A DNA stretch of 60,488 nt. Source: Bacillus sp. FJAT-45350 (GTDB taxonomy: Bacteria > Bacillota > Bacilli > Bacillales > NISU01). Both the position numbers and the translations under genes were made by a program. Each line of letters begins with the position of its first letter. Positions within the stretch are counted from its first letter, which is position 1. The notes under the pieces are model-generated. The model worked only from the letters and a program-made list of their open reading frames with translations. It searched no databases and was not told where the DNA came from. Of this stretch, positions 25,028 to 33,634 are shown piece after piece. The DNA is taken from the NCBI RefSeq assembly GCF_002335805.1, contig NZ_NISU01000004.1:1-60488 (forward strand). Reading direction: 5' to 3'.

Positions 25028-25951
25028 ATGTTAGGTATCACACACTTACGCCACATCAGTTTATTTACACCGAACTTAAAAGAACAATCCGAGTTTTATT
25101 CAGAAATTTGGGGTCTTGATAAGGTGTATGAGGATGAAGAAAATGTCTACTTTCGCGGTGCAGGTCCAGAACATCATATATTGCATTTAAATGCTGGAGA
25201 AGAGAAAGGACTTCATCATATAGCGTTTGGATTAGTTGATAAGCATGCTGTTGATGAAGCAGCGAAAAAATTAAAAAGTATGGGGATTCAGCTTGTTTCA
25301 GAACCAGGTTATTTAGAAGAAGAAGGTGGTGGCTACGGTTTCCGCTTTGTTGACCCAGAGAATCGTTGCATTGAATTATCTTGTTGGGTTGAAATTCATA
25401 CAACCGAATGGACTAAAAAGAAATCATCAAATCCAAGTTTATTAAACCATGTAGTACTCAACACAGAATCGATAGACAATGCAGTCGACTTTTATACAGA
25501 GGTTCTTGGCTTTAAAGTGACAGATTGGAGTGAGCACCAAATGTGCTTCTTACGTTGTAATAAAAATCACCACTCCATTGCGTTTAACCATGAAGGACAC
25601 GCTTCAGTAAATCACATTGCCTATGAAGTTGATGGCGTCAATGAAGTAATGAGAGGCATTACAAATATAAAAAAGAATGGCTACCAAGAACTATGGGGAC
25701 CAGGAAGACATGGACCTGGTGATAATATCTTCTGTTACTTCCAGGACCCAGGTGGATTTGTAATGGAATATACATGTTATCTATCAACAGTTGAGGATGA
25801 ATCAACTTGGAGGGCTCAAGTATGGAAGAGAGTACCACATTTAATGGACCAATGGGGGACAGCCGGACCACCTAGACCAGAAGCACGTGCAGCTATGGGA
25901 GGAAAACCGGATCTAGGTTGGTTTAACCGAAAAACAATTAAAACGAAATGA
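25028..25951 (+). CDS. Two-domain extradiol-type ring-cleavage dioxygenase
   Basis: The 307-residue protein consists of two VOC domains (about 1-125 and 135-265), the type I extradiol layout. The iron ligands His141, His196 (ASVNHIAYEV) and Glu247 (GGFVMEYTC) are in the C-terminal domain as expected for BphC- or catechol-2,3-dioxygenase-like enzymes. A C-terminal extension of about 45 residues rich in Trp, Pro and Arg is typical of several Gram-positive homologues. It would open the catechol produced by the Rieske oxygenase and dihydrodiol dehydrogenase at the end of the operon. ATG at 25028 follows AGAGGTG. The natural catechol is unknown. Confidence 0.85.
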   Translation: MLGITHLRHISLFTPNLKEQSEFYSEIWGLDKVYEDEENVYFRGAGPEHHILHLNAGEEKGLHHIAFGLVDKHAVDEAAKKLKSMGIQLVSEPGYLEEEGGGYGFRFVDPENRCIELSCWVEIHTTEWTKKKSSNPSLLNHVVLNTESIDNAVDFYTEVLGFKVTDWSEHQMCFLRCNKNHHSIAFNHEGHASVNHIAYEVDGVNEVMRGITNIKKNGYQELWGPGRHGPGDNIFCYFQDPGGFVMEYTCYLSTVEDESTWRAQVWKRVPHLMDQWGTAGPPRPEARAAMGGKPDLGWFNRKTIKTK

Positions 25952-25964
25952 GGTGGAAAAACGG

Positions 25965-26756
25965 ATGGAGCTAGGATTAAAATCAAAAGTTGCTGTGATA
26001 ATGGGTGGTTCTTCAGGAATTGGTCTAAAAACAGCCGAAATGTTTTTACAGGAAGGCGCAAATGTAGCGATATGTGGCCGAAATGAAGCAAGGCTAGAAT
26101 ATGCAGTACGTCAGCTAACGGAACATGGACCAGAGGAAAAAATATTTGCACAATCGTGTGATGTGACCGCTCAGGCTGAAGTTGAAGCATTTATAGAAGC
26201 AACAGCTGAAAAGTTTGGCGGAATCGATATCTTAGTGAACTCAGCAGGGAAAAGCATTATGGGACACTTTTTTGATATCACAAAAGAGCAGTGGGATGAG
26301 CAAATCAATTTAAAATATTTCGCGATTATTAATGCCGTAAAAGCAGTGTATCCATACATGAAGCAAAAAGGCAGCGGAAAAATTATCAACATAAATGCAA
26401 CCCTTTCAAAGGAACCAGAAACACATATGGTCGCAACAGCCGCAACGAGAGCTGGCTTACTAAACTTAAGTAAATCACTTTCACGTGAATTTGCTAAAGA
26501 TAATATTCTCGTCAATTCTATTAGTCTAGGATTAATTAAAACGGACCAATGGGAACGAAGAAGAAAAGAGTCAAGTCCTGATGTACCAGTGGAAGAGTAT
26601 TATGCGGATCTAGCAAAAAAACGTAATATCCCTCTTGGAAGAGTAGGAGAAGCAGAAGAAGTCGCAAGTGCTATTCTGTTTTTAGGTTCAGATAAAGCTA
26701 GTTATATTACAGGCACAACGATAGAAGTAGCTGGTGGAATAGGAAAAACGCTGTGA
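25965..26756 (+). CDS. SDR-family protein lacking the usual YxxxK pair
   Basis: The 263-residue protein has a Rossmann fold with GGSSGIG (14-20), CGRNEAR and VNSAG (91-95). It is clearly a short-chain dehydrogenase by fold. At the place of the catalytic Tyr-x-x-x-Lys it reads TAATR (158-162), so both catalytic residues are replaced. Divergent SDRs of this kind occur, sometimes as 2,4-dienoyl-CoA-reductase-like enzymes or inactive partners. ATG at 25965 follows GAGGTGG, 13 bases after the dioxygenase stop. The reaction is not assigned. Confidence 0.82.
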   Translation: MELGLKSKVAVIMGGSSGIGLKTAEMFLQEGANVAICGRNEARLEYAVRQLTEHGPEEKIFAQSCDVTAQAEVEAFIEATAEKFGGIDILVNSAGKSIMGHFFDITKEQWDEQINLKYFAIINAVKAVYPYMKQKGSGKIININATLSKEPETHMVATAATRAGLLNLSKSLSREFAKDNILVNSISLGLIKTDQWERRRKESSPDVPVEEYYADLAKKRNIPLGRVGEAEEVASAILFLGSDKASYITGTTIEVAGGIGKTL

Positions 26757-26782
26757 TTTTATGATGAAAGTAGGGAATCAAA

Positions 26783-28465
26783 ATGGCTGACGTACAAACA
26801 GAATATACTACGGCTGATGCAATTGTTCAAGAATTGGTTCATGCAGGTGTTGAAGTTGCATTTGGGATTGTTAGTATTCATAACATGCCAATCTATGACG
26901 CAATCTTGAGAGAAGGAAGTATCCACTTAGTTTGCTCTAGAGGAGAGAGCGGGGCCGTAAACATGGCTGATGGCTATGCCCGTTCTACAGGAAAGTTAGG
27001 TGTTGTCATTACTAGTACCGGTACAGGTGCTGGGAATGCAGCAGGCTCAATTATCGAAGCATGGGCTGCGGGAGTTCCATTGCTTCATCTTACAGGAGAA
27101 GTAGGTTCCAAGTATTTAGGAACTGGAAGAGGCTATATTCACGAATGTAAGGACCAATTATCGATGATGAAAGGCTCTGGAAAAGAAGCCTACCGACTTA
27201 GAAACCCAGAACAAGCACCATTTCTAATTCGTAAAGCGATTCATGAAGCATTTGCTATTCCTTCTGGTCCAATAACTGTGGAAGTTCCAATTGATTTTCA
27301 AACGGCTATTATTCATGAAACGTCAGTTGTTCAAGCCCATCAGCAAGTTGCTGAGACATCGGAGGTCTTAATCCCTGATGCAGTCATCGAGTCAATTACT
27401 GAAGCGAAACGTCCTGTCCTTTGGGTAGGAGGTGGAGCCATTTCAGCTAACGCTTCAGAAGAAGTTCAAAGCTTAGCGGAGAAAATTGGGGCAGCGGTGA
27501 TTACAAGTCAATCTGGGAAAGGAATTATTCCAGAAGATCATGATCAATGCTTTGGTCATTTTGGTGCACACCCTGAAACGAAGAAATTTTTAGAAAAGGC
27601 TGACCTGCTCATTAGTGTAGGAGTTCGCTTTAGAGGGAATGAAACGTCAAATTGGGCAGTGACTGTTCCTGAAAATCATATTGGTATTGATGGGGATTAT
27701 GAAGCGATGAACCGTAATTATCCATTATCATTTGGGCTTGTAGGTGATGCAAAGCAAACGTTAAAACAAATAAATGAGAAGTTGATGCAACAATCATTGT
27801 CAACAAAAAAAGCGTATCTTGAAGAAGTTAAATCCGTGCGTAATAACTTAAGAGATCAACTGCGTAGTACGTTAGGTCCTTATGAGAAAATTCTTGATAG
27901 TATGAGAGAGTTATTGCCACGAGATACGATACATGTAAGAGACGTAACTGTTCCAGCAAATGTCTGGGGGAGTAGACTACTAGAAATCTATGAACCAAGA
28001 AACTCTATTCATGCGTCAGGTGGCGGGATCGGGCAAGGGTTACCAACAGCCATTGGTGCTCAGATTGCAAACCGTGATCGTCAAGTCGTCTTAATCGCTG
28101 GTGATGGTGGATTTATGGTCAATGTTGGCGAATTGGCAACAGCTGTCCAAGAAAAAATTCCGTTAATTATCGTCTTGTTTGATGATTCTGGCTACGGGGT
28201 TCTCCGAAGTATTCAAGATGCTGCTTATGGTCGTCAAGTTGCTGTTGACCTAGTAAGTCCTGATTTTGCTTTATTAGGCCAGTCAATGGGTGCTTACTCA
28301 AAAAAGGTAACGACAACCGAGGAATTTTCAGAAGAATTGAAAGATGCTGTCTATAGAAAAGAAACAACCATGATTATCGTAGACATGAATGCAATTGGTC
28401 CAATGAACAAACCTTTCGCAGGTCCTCCAGGTGTAGCTGCCACATTCAAACCAAAAAAATTATGA
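26783..28465 (+). CDS. ThDP-dependent enzyme (acetolactate-synthase / benzoylformate-decarboxylase type)
   Basis: The 560-residue protein has the three-domain plan of ThDP enzymes. Glu55 in SRGESGAVNMADGYAR activates the cofactor, the central domain contains PVLWVGGGAI, and GDG at 440-442 begins the ThDP-Mg motif that ends in VLFDDSGYG (Asp-Asp where Asn-Asn is common). A 2-oxo-acid decarboxylase or carboligase is likely. The aldehyde dehydrogenase that follows with overlapping frames suggests that it makes an aldehyde that is then oxidised. The start is ATG. Confidence 0.88.
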   Translation: MADVQTEYTTADAIVQELVHAGVEVAFGIVSIHNMPIYDAILREGSIHLVCSRGESGAVNMADGYARSTGKLGVVITSTGTGAGNAAGSIIEAWAAGVPLLHLTGEVGSKYLGTGRGYIHECKDQLSMMKGSGKEAYRLRNPEQAPFLIRKAIHEAFAIPSGPITVEVPIDFQTAIIHETSVVQAHQQVAETSEVLIPDAVIESITEAKRPVLWVGGGAISANASEEVQSLAEKIGAAVITSQSGKGIIPEDHDQCFGHFGAHPETKKFLEKADLLISVGVRFRGNETSNWAVTVPENHIGIDGDYEAMNRNYPLSFGLVGDAKQTLKQINEKLMQQSLSTKKAYLEEVKSVRNNLRDQLRSTLGPYEKILDSMRELLPRDTIHVRDVTVPANVWGSRLLEIYEPRNSIHASGGGIGQGLPTAIGAQIANRDRQVVLIAGDGGFMVNVGELATAVQEKIPLIIVLFDDSGYGVLRSIQDAAYGRQVAVDLVSPDFALLGQSMGAYSKKVTTTEEFSEELKDAVYRKETTMIIVDMNAIGPMNKPFAGPPGVAATFKPKKL

Positions 28466-28479
28466 AAGGAGGGATAGTT

Positions 28480-29931
28480 GTGAAATCAAATTTTCCTTCT
28501 ATTTCTGGAAAGTACTTAATCAACGGAGAATGGTATGAATCAAAAAATTTAAAGGAAGTCATTAATCCAGCAGATATCAAAGAAGTCGTTGGTGAAATTG
28601 CACTTTGCTCACAAAATGATATCAGTCAAGCAGTTGACGCTGCTGCGGATGCTTTTAAAAAATGGTCTCAAACCTCGATTGAGGAACGTTCAAACATCAT
28701 GCGTCAAGCAGCAGATAAATTAGAAGTGATTATTAAAGAAAATATTTCTCTTTTTGTACGTGAGAATGGGAAAACATTAGTGGAAGCGAAAAAGGACTTA
28801 ATGCGTTGTGTTGAGATTACAAGAAAAGGGCCCGATCTTCTAAAAGATTGGTGGAAGACCATTGACCTAAGTGACGAGCACCAAAAGGTCCAGGTTCGTA
28901 GACGTCCACGTGGAGTTACTGCTGTCATTGCTCCCTGGAATTCACCAATGGTCCTAACGTTTAAACGTGTCATTCCAGCGGTTCTAACAGGAAACACGGT
29001 TGTATTCAAACCTGCAACAGATTGTCCATTAACGATCATGAACTGCTTAAGAGAAGTTGCGGCATGTTTTCCACCGGGAGTAATCAACATCGTTACTGGT
29101 TCTGGCCGACTTGTTGGTGATGAGCTTTGCAGTAATAAAAAAGTAAAGGCAATTGCTTTTGTTGGTAGTACAGAAACAGGGAAAACAATTATAAAAAATG
29201 CAGCAAATACGGTTAAAAAACTTTCGTTGGAGCTTGGTGGTAATGACCCAGCCATTATCTTACCTGATGCGAATTTAGATAAAGAGAACATGCAGAAATT
29301 ACGTCTTGGCGTCCTTCGAGCATCCGGCCAAGTTTGCTCAGCCATCAAGCGAATCTACGTACACAACTCAAAATACGATGAGTTTGTTACCAAACTTGAA
29401 AAAGAATTTCAACGTGTCATTGTCGGAAATGGGATGCATCCCGATACGACAATGGGGCCAATAAATAATGAAGCTCAATTCAAATTTGTTAATGAATTAA
29501 AAGAAAGAACAGCACAAGAAGATGGTGTCAATGTTCTGACAGCAGGAAGAAAGTTAAATGATGAATCTTGGAATGATGGATATTTTATGCTTCCTTCAAT
29601 TGTAACCGGAGTAAAACAAGAGAGTGAGATTGTTCGATTAGAACAGTTTGGCCCAATTGTTCCTGTCTTGCCTTATTCAGATATTGAAGAAGCAATCAAC
29701 TTAGCAAATGATACAGAATTTGGCCTAAGAGCATCAGTGTGGACGGAAGATGAAAACCAAGCAATTCAGCTAGCTGAAAGAATTGAAGCTGGTGCAATCT
29801 TCCATAATAATCACACTATTTTTAAAGATTTGCGATTAGATTTCCCTGGCCTTAAAGAAAGTGGTTTATCAACAGAAACATTTTATGGTGGACTTGAGTT
29901 TTTCACGGATTCATACGGCTTTGCCAATTAG
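28480..29931 (+). CDS. NAD(P)-dependent aldehyde dehydrogenase
   Basis: The 483-residue enzyme shows the family residues Asn154 (PWNSP), the cofactor loop GSTETGK, Glu251 (LELGGNDP) and catalytic Cys286 (GQVCSA). GTG at 28480 follows AAAGGAGGG; an ATG at 28462 overlapping the ThDP gene stop has no ribosome-binding site. It probably oxidises the aldehyde made by the preceding ThDP enzyme, or a ring-cleavage semialdehyde. Length and motifs are complete. Confidence 0.92.
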   Translation: MKSNFPSISGKYLINGEWYESKNLKEVINPADIKEVVGEIALCSQNDISQAVDAAADAFKKWSQTSIEERSNIMRQAADKLEVIIKENISLFVRENGKTLVEAKKDLMRCVEITRKGPDLLKDWWKTIDLSDEHQKVQVRRRPRGVTAVIAPWNSPMVLTFKRVIPAVLTGNTVVFKPATDCPLTIMNCLREVAACFPPGVINIVTGSGRLVGDELCSNKKVKAIAFVGSTETGKTIIKNAANTVKKLSLELGGNDPAIILPDANLDKENMQKLRLGVLRASGQVCSAIKRIYVHNSKYDEFVTKLEKEFQRVIVGNGMHPDTTMGPINNEAQFKFVNELKERTAQEDGVNVLTAGRKLNDESWNDGYFMLPSIVTGVKQESEIVRLEQFGPIVPVLPYSDIEEAINLANDTEFGLRASVWTEDENQAIQLAERIEAGAIFHNNHTIFKDLRLDFPGLKESGLSTETFYGGLEFFTDSYGFAN

Positions 29932-29945
29932 GGAAGGTGAACAAC

Positions 29946-30725
29946 ATGAAAATAGGATTGATTGGTTCAGGAAACATTAGCGAATTTTTATTAGATTATT
30001 TCCATACTACTCCGCAAACAGATGTAAGTATAACTGCACTTTTTAGTAGAAACATTGAAACGACTCAATATCTAGCTACAAAGTATCAAGTAACTCCTTT
30101 TCATAGTTTTGAAGAATTTATGCATTCCGATATTGATGTAGTCATTGAGGCTGCTAATATTACAGCGACAATTGAATATGCACCGAAGTTACTTAAAAAT
30201 GGCAAGGATATTCTCATCATCAGTGTTGGAGCCTTTGCAGAACCTGATTTTAGTACAGAAGTTGCTCGTATCTGTAATGAGCACGGTACAAAAGTATATT
30301 TACCCTCAGGAGCAATTGGTGGTTTAGATGTATTAAAAGCAGCGGTTACCGTTGATGGATTAAAAGATGTCTCCATCGTGACAAGAAAGCCAGCGAACTC
30401 GTTAACTGACGAACCAATAACAGAGCCAAAGGTCTTATTTGAAGGATATGCAAAAGAGGCAATTAAGCTTTTTCCTAAAAATATTAATGTTTCGATCATC
30501 CTCTCACTTGTCGGGTTAGGAATTGCTCAAACAAAGGTAAAAATAATAGCTGACCCGGGGATTACAAAAAACATCCATACGATTGAAGCAACAGGTGAAT
30601 TTGGAACGTTATCATTAAATATTGAAAATAACCCAATGCCTGGAAACCCCAAAACGAGTTTTCTAGCTGCGTTAAGTATTCTATCAACCTTAAAAGAGAT
30701 AGAAGGAAATATGAGCATTGGATAA
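29946..30725 (+). CDS. Aspartate-dehydrogenase-like (NadX family) protein
   Basis: The 259-residue protein has an N-terminal Rossmann domain (MKIGLIGSGNISEFLLDYF; VVIEAAN) and the C-terminal DUF108 domain of L-aspartate dehydrogenase, with YLPSGAIGGLD, FPKNINVSIILSLVGLG and KIIADP. In NAD synthesis such enzymes convert aspartate to iminoaspartate. Here it lies inside an aromatic degradation operon without nadA or nadC, so it more likely acts on another amino or imino acid or a semialdehyde. ATG at 29946 follows GAAGGTG. Confidence 0.82.
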   Translation: MKIGLIGSGNISEFLLDYFHTTPQTDVSITALFSRNIETTQYLATKYQVTPFHSFEEFMHSDIDVVIEAANITATIEYAPKLLKNGKDILIISVGAFAEPDFSTEVARICNEHGTKVYLPSGAIGGLDVLKAAVTVDGLKDVSIVTRKPANSLTDEPITEPKVLFEGYAKEAIKLFPKNINVSIILSLVGLGIAQTKVKIIADPGITKNIHTIEATGEFGTLSLNIENNPMPGNPKTSFLAALSILSTLKEIEGNMSIG

Positions 30726-30793
30726 CCGTTTTGAGATTTTCTAGTCTGGATTTTAATAGATTGTAAAAAATGAAAAATAACGGGGGTTTGTCT

Positions 30794-31741
30794 ATGAGTA
30801 AGACATTACTTGGAAATAATACAGTGAACCAAATTGCCTTTGTTGTGAATGATATAGATGCTGCTTGTGAGGCTTTTTCAACATTGCTTGGGATTCCAAA
30901 GCCAGATTGGTTTCTAACAGGGGAACGTGATGTCTCACAAGTTGTTTATAATGGCAAACCCTCTGATGCTCAGAGTAAACTGTGTTTCATCAATACACCC
31001 TCGGTACAAATAGAGCTAATCGAACCAAATCAAGAACCTAGTACGATGAGAGACTTTTTAGGCACTATTGGGGAAGGCATTCATCATATTGCTTTTGATG
31101 TAAACTCGATAGAACCAGCAATTAAAACAGTGGAGGAACATGGATTTCCAGTTGTACAAACAGGAAATTTCACTTCCAGTAATGGTTGTTATGCTTATGC
31201 AGACACCCAAGAAACGTATAAGACACTCATTGAATTACTAGAACGCGAAACACCTTATGAACCTATTTCTCTCGATGAGAAGAACTCATTATTAGGAACT
31301 ACTAAATTAACACAAATGGCTGTAGTTGTCCGCGATCTTGACAAAGTAGCGGAAGCCTATTGCAACCTCCTAGGAGTTGAAAAACCAGCAATCGTTCATG
31401 CAGGTGATCCAACCGTTACACAAGTGGTCCATCGTGGAAAACAAACAGATGCTAGAGGAAGATTTATGTTTATCGATACCCCACTTATTCAAATTGAGCT
31501 GATCGAGCCAGGAGATTCTCCGAGTACGTGGAATGAGTTTCTAGAGACAAATGGAGAAGGAATTCACCATATTTCTTTTAATGTAAATGATTTAGAAGAA
31601 AAAGTTGCGCTTTTGGAAGAATTAGGATATCCAGTTATTCAAAAAGGAAACTTTTTTAATGGTAATGGAAGATACGCTTATATAGATACAACATCAACAT
31701 TTAAAGTAATCATTGAACTTCTAGAAAAGTATGATTCTTAA
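30794..31741 (+). CDS. Tandem VOC-domain protein
   Basis: The 315-residue protein is an internal duplication of one VOC unit (about 1-150 and 165-315). Each half has the segment QxxxxVxDxD, then SVQIELIEP or LIQIELIEP, then GEGIHHIAF or GEGIHHISF, and ends in a LIELLE-type strand. The halves resemble methylmalonyl-CoA epimerase and glyoxalase folds, and differ from the extradiol enzyme at 25028. Each half has its own His and Glu candidates for a metal site. ATG at 30794 follows GGGGG. It could be an isomerase or a second cleavage or binding protein. Confidence 0.8.
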   Translation: MSKTLLGNNTVNQIAFVVNDIDAACEAFSTLLGIPKPDWFLTGERDVSQVVYNGKPSDAQSKLCFINTPSVQIELIEPNQEPSTMRDFLGTIGEGIHHIAFDVNSIEPAIKTVEEHGFPVVQTGNFTSSNGCYAYADTQETYKTLIELLERETPYEPISLDEKNSLLGTTKLTQMAVVVRDLDKVAEAYCNLLGVEKPAIVHAGDPTVTQVVHRGKQTDARGRFMFIDTPLIQIELIEPGDSPSTWNEFLETNGEGIHHISFNVNDLEEKVALLEELGYPVIQKGNFFNGNGRYAYIDTTSTFKVIIELLEKYDS

Positions 31742-31769
31742 TCAAGAAATGGAATGGAGGTAGGGGACA

Positions 31770-33101
31770 TTGGCTAAAAAAGAACTGATGTTAGAAGAGA
31801 TGACACGCGAAGAAGTGGTTCAATATTTAAATGAAACCGTTCAACCAGAGGAAGGGACGATTCCTGCTTATATTCTAGGTGACCCAACGATATATGAATT
31901 AGAACAAGAAAAACTTTTTATGAAAACATGGATGTTTCTTGGTCATGAATCCGAAATACCAAACAGTGGTGATTTTATAACAAGGACCCTTGCTGGCTAC
32001 TCAATTATTATCGCAAGAAGTGACGAAGGAAAGCTACGAGCTTCGTACAACATGTGTACTCACCGTGGGATGAAGTTATGTCGTGCTGATAAAGGAAACA
32101 AAAAGCAGTTTACCTGTCCTTACCACGGTTTTGTATTTAAAAATACAGGTGAATTAATTGGAGCACCTTTACAAAAAGAAATCTACGGGGACACGCTTGA
32201 TAAAGAAAAGATGACACTACATGAAGTAACGCTTGATACGTATAAAGGTTGTATTTTCGGTACATGGAATGACACTCCTGAACCACTAGATGACTTTCTT
32301 GGAGAATTCAAATGGTACTGGGATTTGGTCATTGGTCGAACTGAGATGGAAGTTGTTGGCCCCCCGCAAAAGTATGTAATCCCAGCTCATTGGAAAACCG
32401 GTTCAGACAATTTTGTCGGTGACTCTTATCATACTATGGTCACGCACGGTTCAATTGTTCAGCTAGGAATGGTACCAGGGCCGAAATACTCAAAAAAAGG
32501 CTATCAAGTTCATACCGAGAACGGGCATGGATGTAACTTGGGGATGCCAAATCCAGACTTTGCATTTCCAGAAGAGTTGATTCCTGAATACAAGGAGAAT
32601 TTATCTCCTGAACAATTTGATATTATATCAAACTTAAAAAATACAAATGGAAACCTGTTTCCAAATCTATCATTCTTAGTTTCGCACACAGAAATTAAAG
32701 GCCAATTAATTTCAAATACATCGCTTCGTCAATGGAATCCAGTCGGTCCAGATAAAATGGAAGTAACCACATGGTTTCTAGTTGAAAAAAATGCGTCGGA
32801 AGATTGGAAAAGACGTTCAAGAGAATCCTTTGTTTTAACATTTAGTCCATCGGGAATTTTTGAACAAGACGATACCGAGGTGTTTATTGATATCTCTGAT
32901 GCAGCACGAGGCAAACTACCTTTCTTAAAAGAAATGAAATACAACTATACAATGGGATTGCATAGAAAACCAGTAACAGATTTCCCAGGACCAGGTGTTG
33001 TCTATGATGATAAGTTCACCGAAGCGAGCCACAGAAACTTCTATAGCTACTGGTTAGAACTCATGAATCGTGATGGAAAGGAGAAAGACGATGGAAAATA
33101 A
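31770..33101 (+). CDS. Rieske ring-hydroxylating dioxygenase, alpha subunit
   Basis: The 443-residue protein carries the Rieske [2Fe-2S] ligands Cys96, His98, Cys116 and His119 (CTH...CPYH) and the mononuclear iron region SDNFVGDSYHTMVTH with His221 and His226, similar to ENFVGDAYH of naphthalene-type oxygenases. With the beta subunit it forms the oxygenase that adds O2 to an aromatic ring to give a cis-dihydrodiol. No ferredoxin or reductase gene is present in the operon, so electrons must come from elsewhere. A TTG start is behind GGAGGTAGGGG. Substrate cannot be read from the sequence. Confidence 0.93.
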   Translation: MAKKELMLEEMTREEVVQYLNETVQPEEGTIPAYILGDPTIYELEQEKLFMKTWMFLGHESEIPNSGDFITRTLAGYSIIIARSDEGKLRASYNMCTHRGMKLCRADKGNKKQFTCPYHGFVFKNTGELIGAPLQKEIYGDTLDKEKMTLHEVTLDTYKGCIFGTWNDTPEPLDDFLGEFKWYWDLVIGRTEMEVVGPPQKYVIPAHWKTGSDNFVGDSYHTMVTHGSIVQLGMVPGPKYSKKGYQVHTENGHGCNLGMPNPDFAFPEELIPEYKENLSPEQFDIISNLKNTNGNLFPNLSFLVSHTEIKGQLISNTSLRQWNPVGPDKMEVTTWFLVEKNASEDWKRRSRESFVLTFSPSGIFEQDDTEVFIDISDAARGKLPFLKEMKYNYTMGLHRKPVTDFPGPGVVYDDKFTEASHRNFYSYWLELMNRDGKEKDDGK

Positions 33102-33603
33102 GGAGCTTATGCTGGTTACGTTTATGTTTGAGAGATGGTTATATAATGAAGCATCCTTACTAGATAATATCAAATTTGATGCCTGGTTTAGCCTAATCCA
33201 TCCAGACCTTGTTTATCAAATGCCGGTTCGGGTCAATAAGGAAGGAATCGAACGGCCAGATTACTCAACCGATATGTTTGCCTTCGAAGATGATTATGAA
33301 ACAATGAAAATGCGTGTTGACCGTTTAAAAACAGATTATGCCTGGGCTGAAATCCCCCCATCTCGAACACGCCGTACTGTTAGCAATGTTTTTATTACTG
33401 ATTATGTTGAAAATGAAAAAGCTAGGGTTAAAAGTAATCTTCTTATTTATCGTAGCCGTACAAACGATATTCATCATGACCTTATCTCAGGAGAGCGTCA
33501 AGACGAATTTACGTATAGCGACGGGGAATGGAAGCTATCCAAACGATTTTTCATTATTGATCAAACAACAATTGATACAAGAAATCTAGCAATCTTTGTG
33601 TAA
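33091..33603 (+). CDS. Ring-hydroxylating dioxygenase, beta subunit
   Basis: The 170-residue NTF2-fold protein has DNIKFDAWFSLIHPDLVYQMPVR at the start of the fold and RTRRTVSNVFI and LIYRSRTND later, as in small subunits of biphenyl- or naphthalene-type dioxygenases. ATG at 33091 follows AAAGGAG and overlaps the alpha gene by 11 bases, so translation is coupled and subunits are made in step. It has a structural role in the hexamer. Confidence 0.9.
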   Translation: MENKELMLVTFMFERWLYNEASLLDNIKFDAWFSLIHPDLVYQMPVRVNKEGIERPDYSTDMFAFEDDYETMKMRVDRLKTDYAWAEIPPSRTRRTVSNVFITDYVENEKARVKSNLLIYRSRTNDIHHDLISGERQDEFTYSDGEWKLSKRFFIIDQTTIDTRNLAIFV

Positions 33604-33634
33604 TGGGTACTCTTTACTAAAGGAGATGGGAAAA

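Noticed and set aside
28704..29348. 214-codon frame opposite the aldehyde dehydrogenase
   Set aside because: It is a mirror of the codon pattern of a clear enzyme on the other strand, with no family features.
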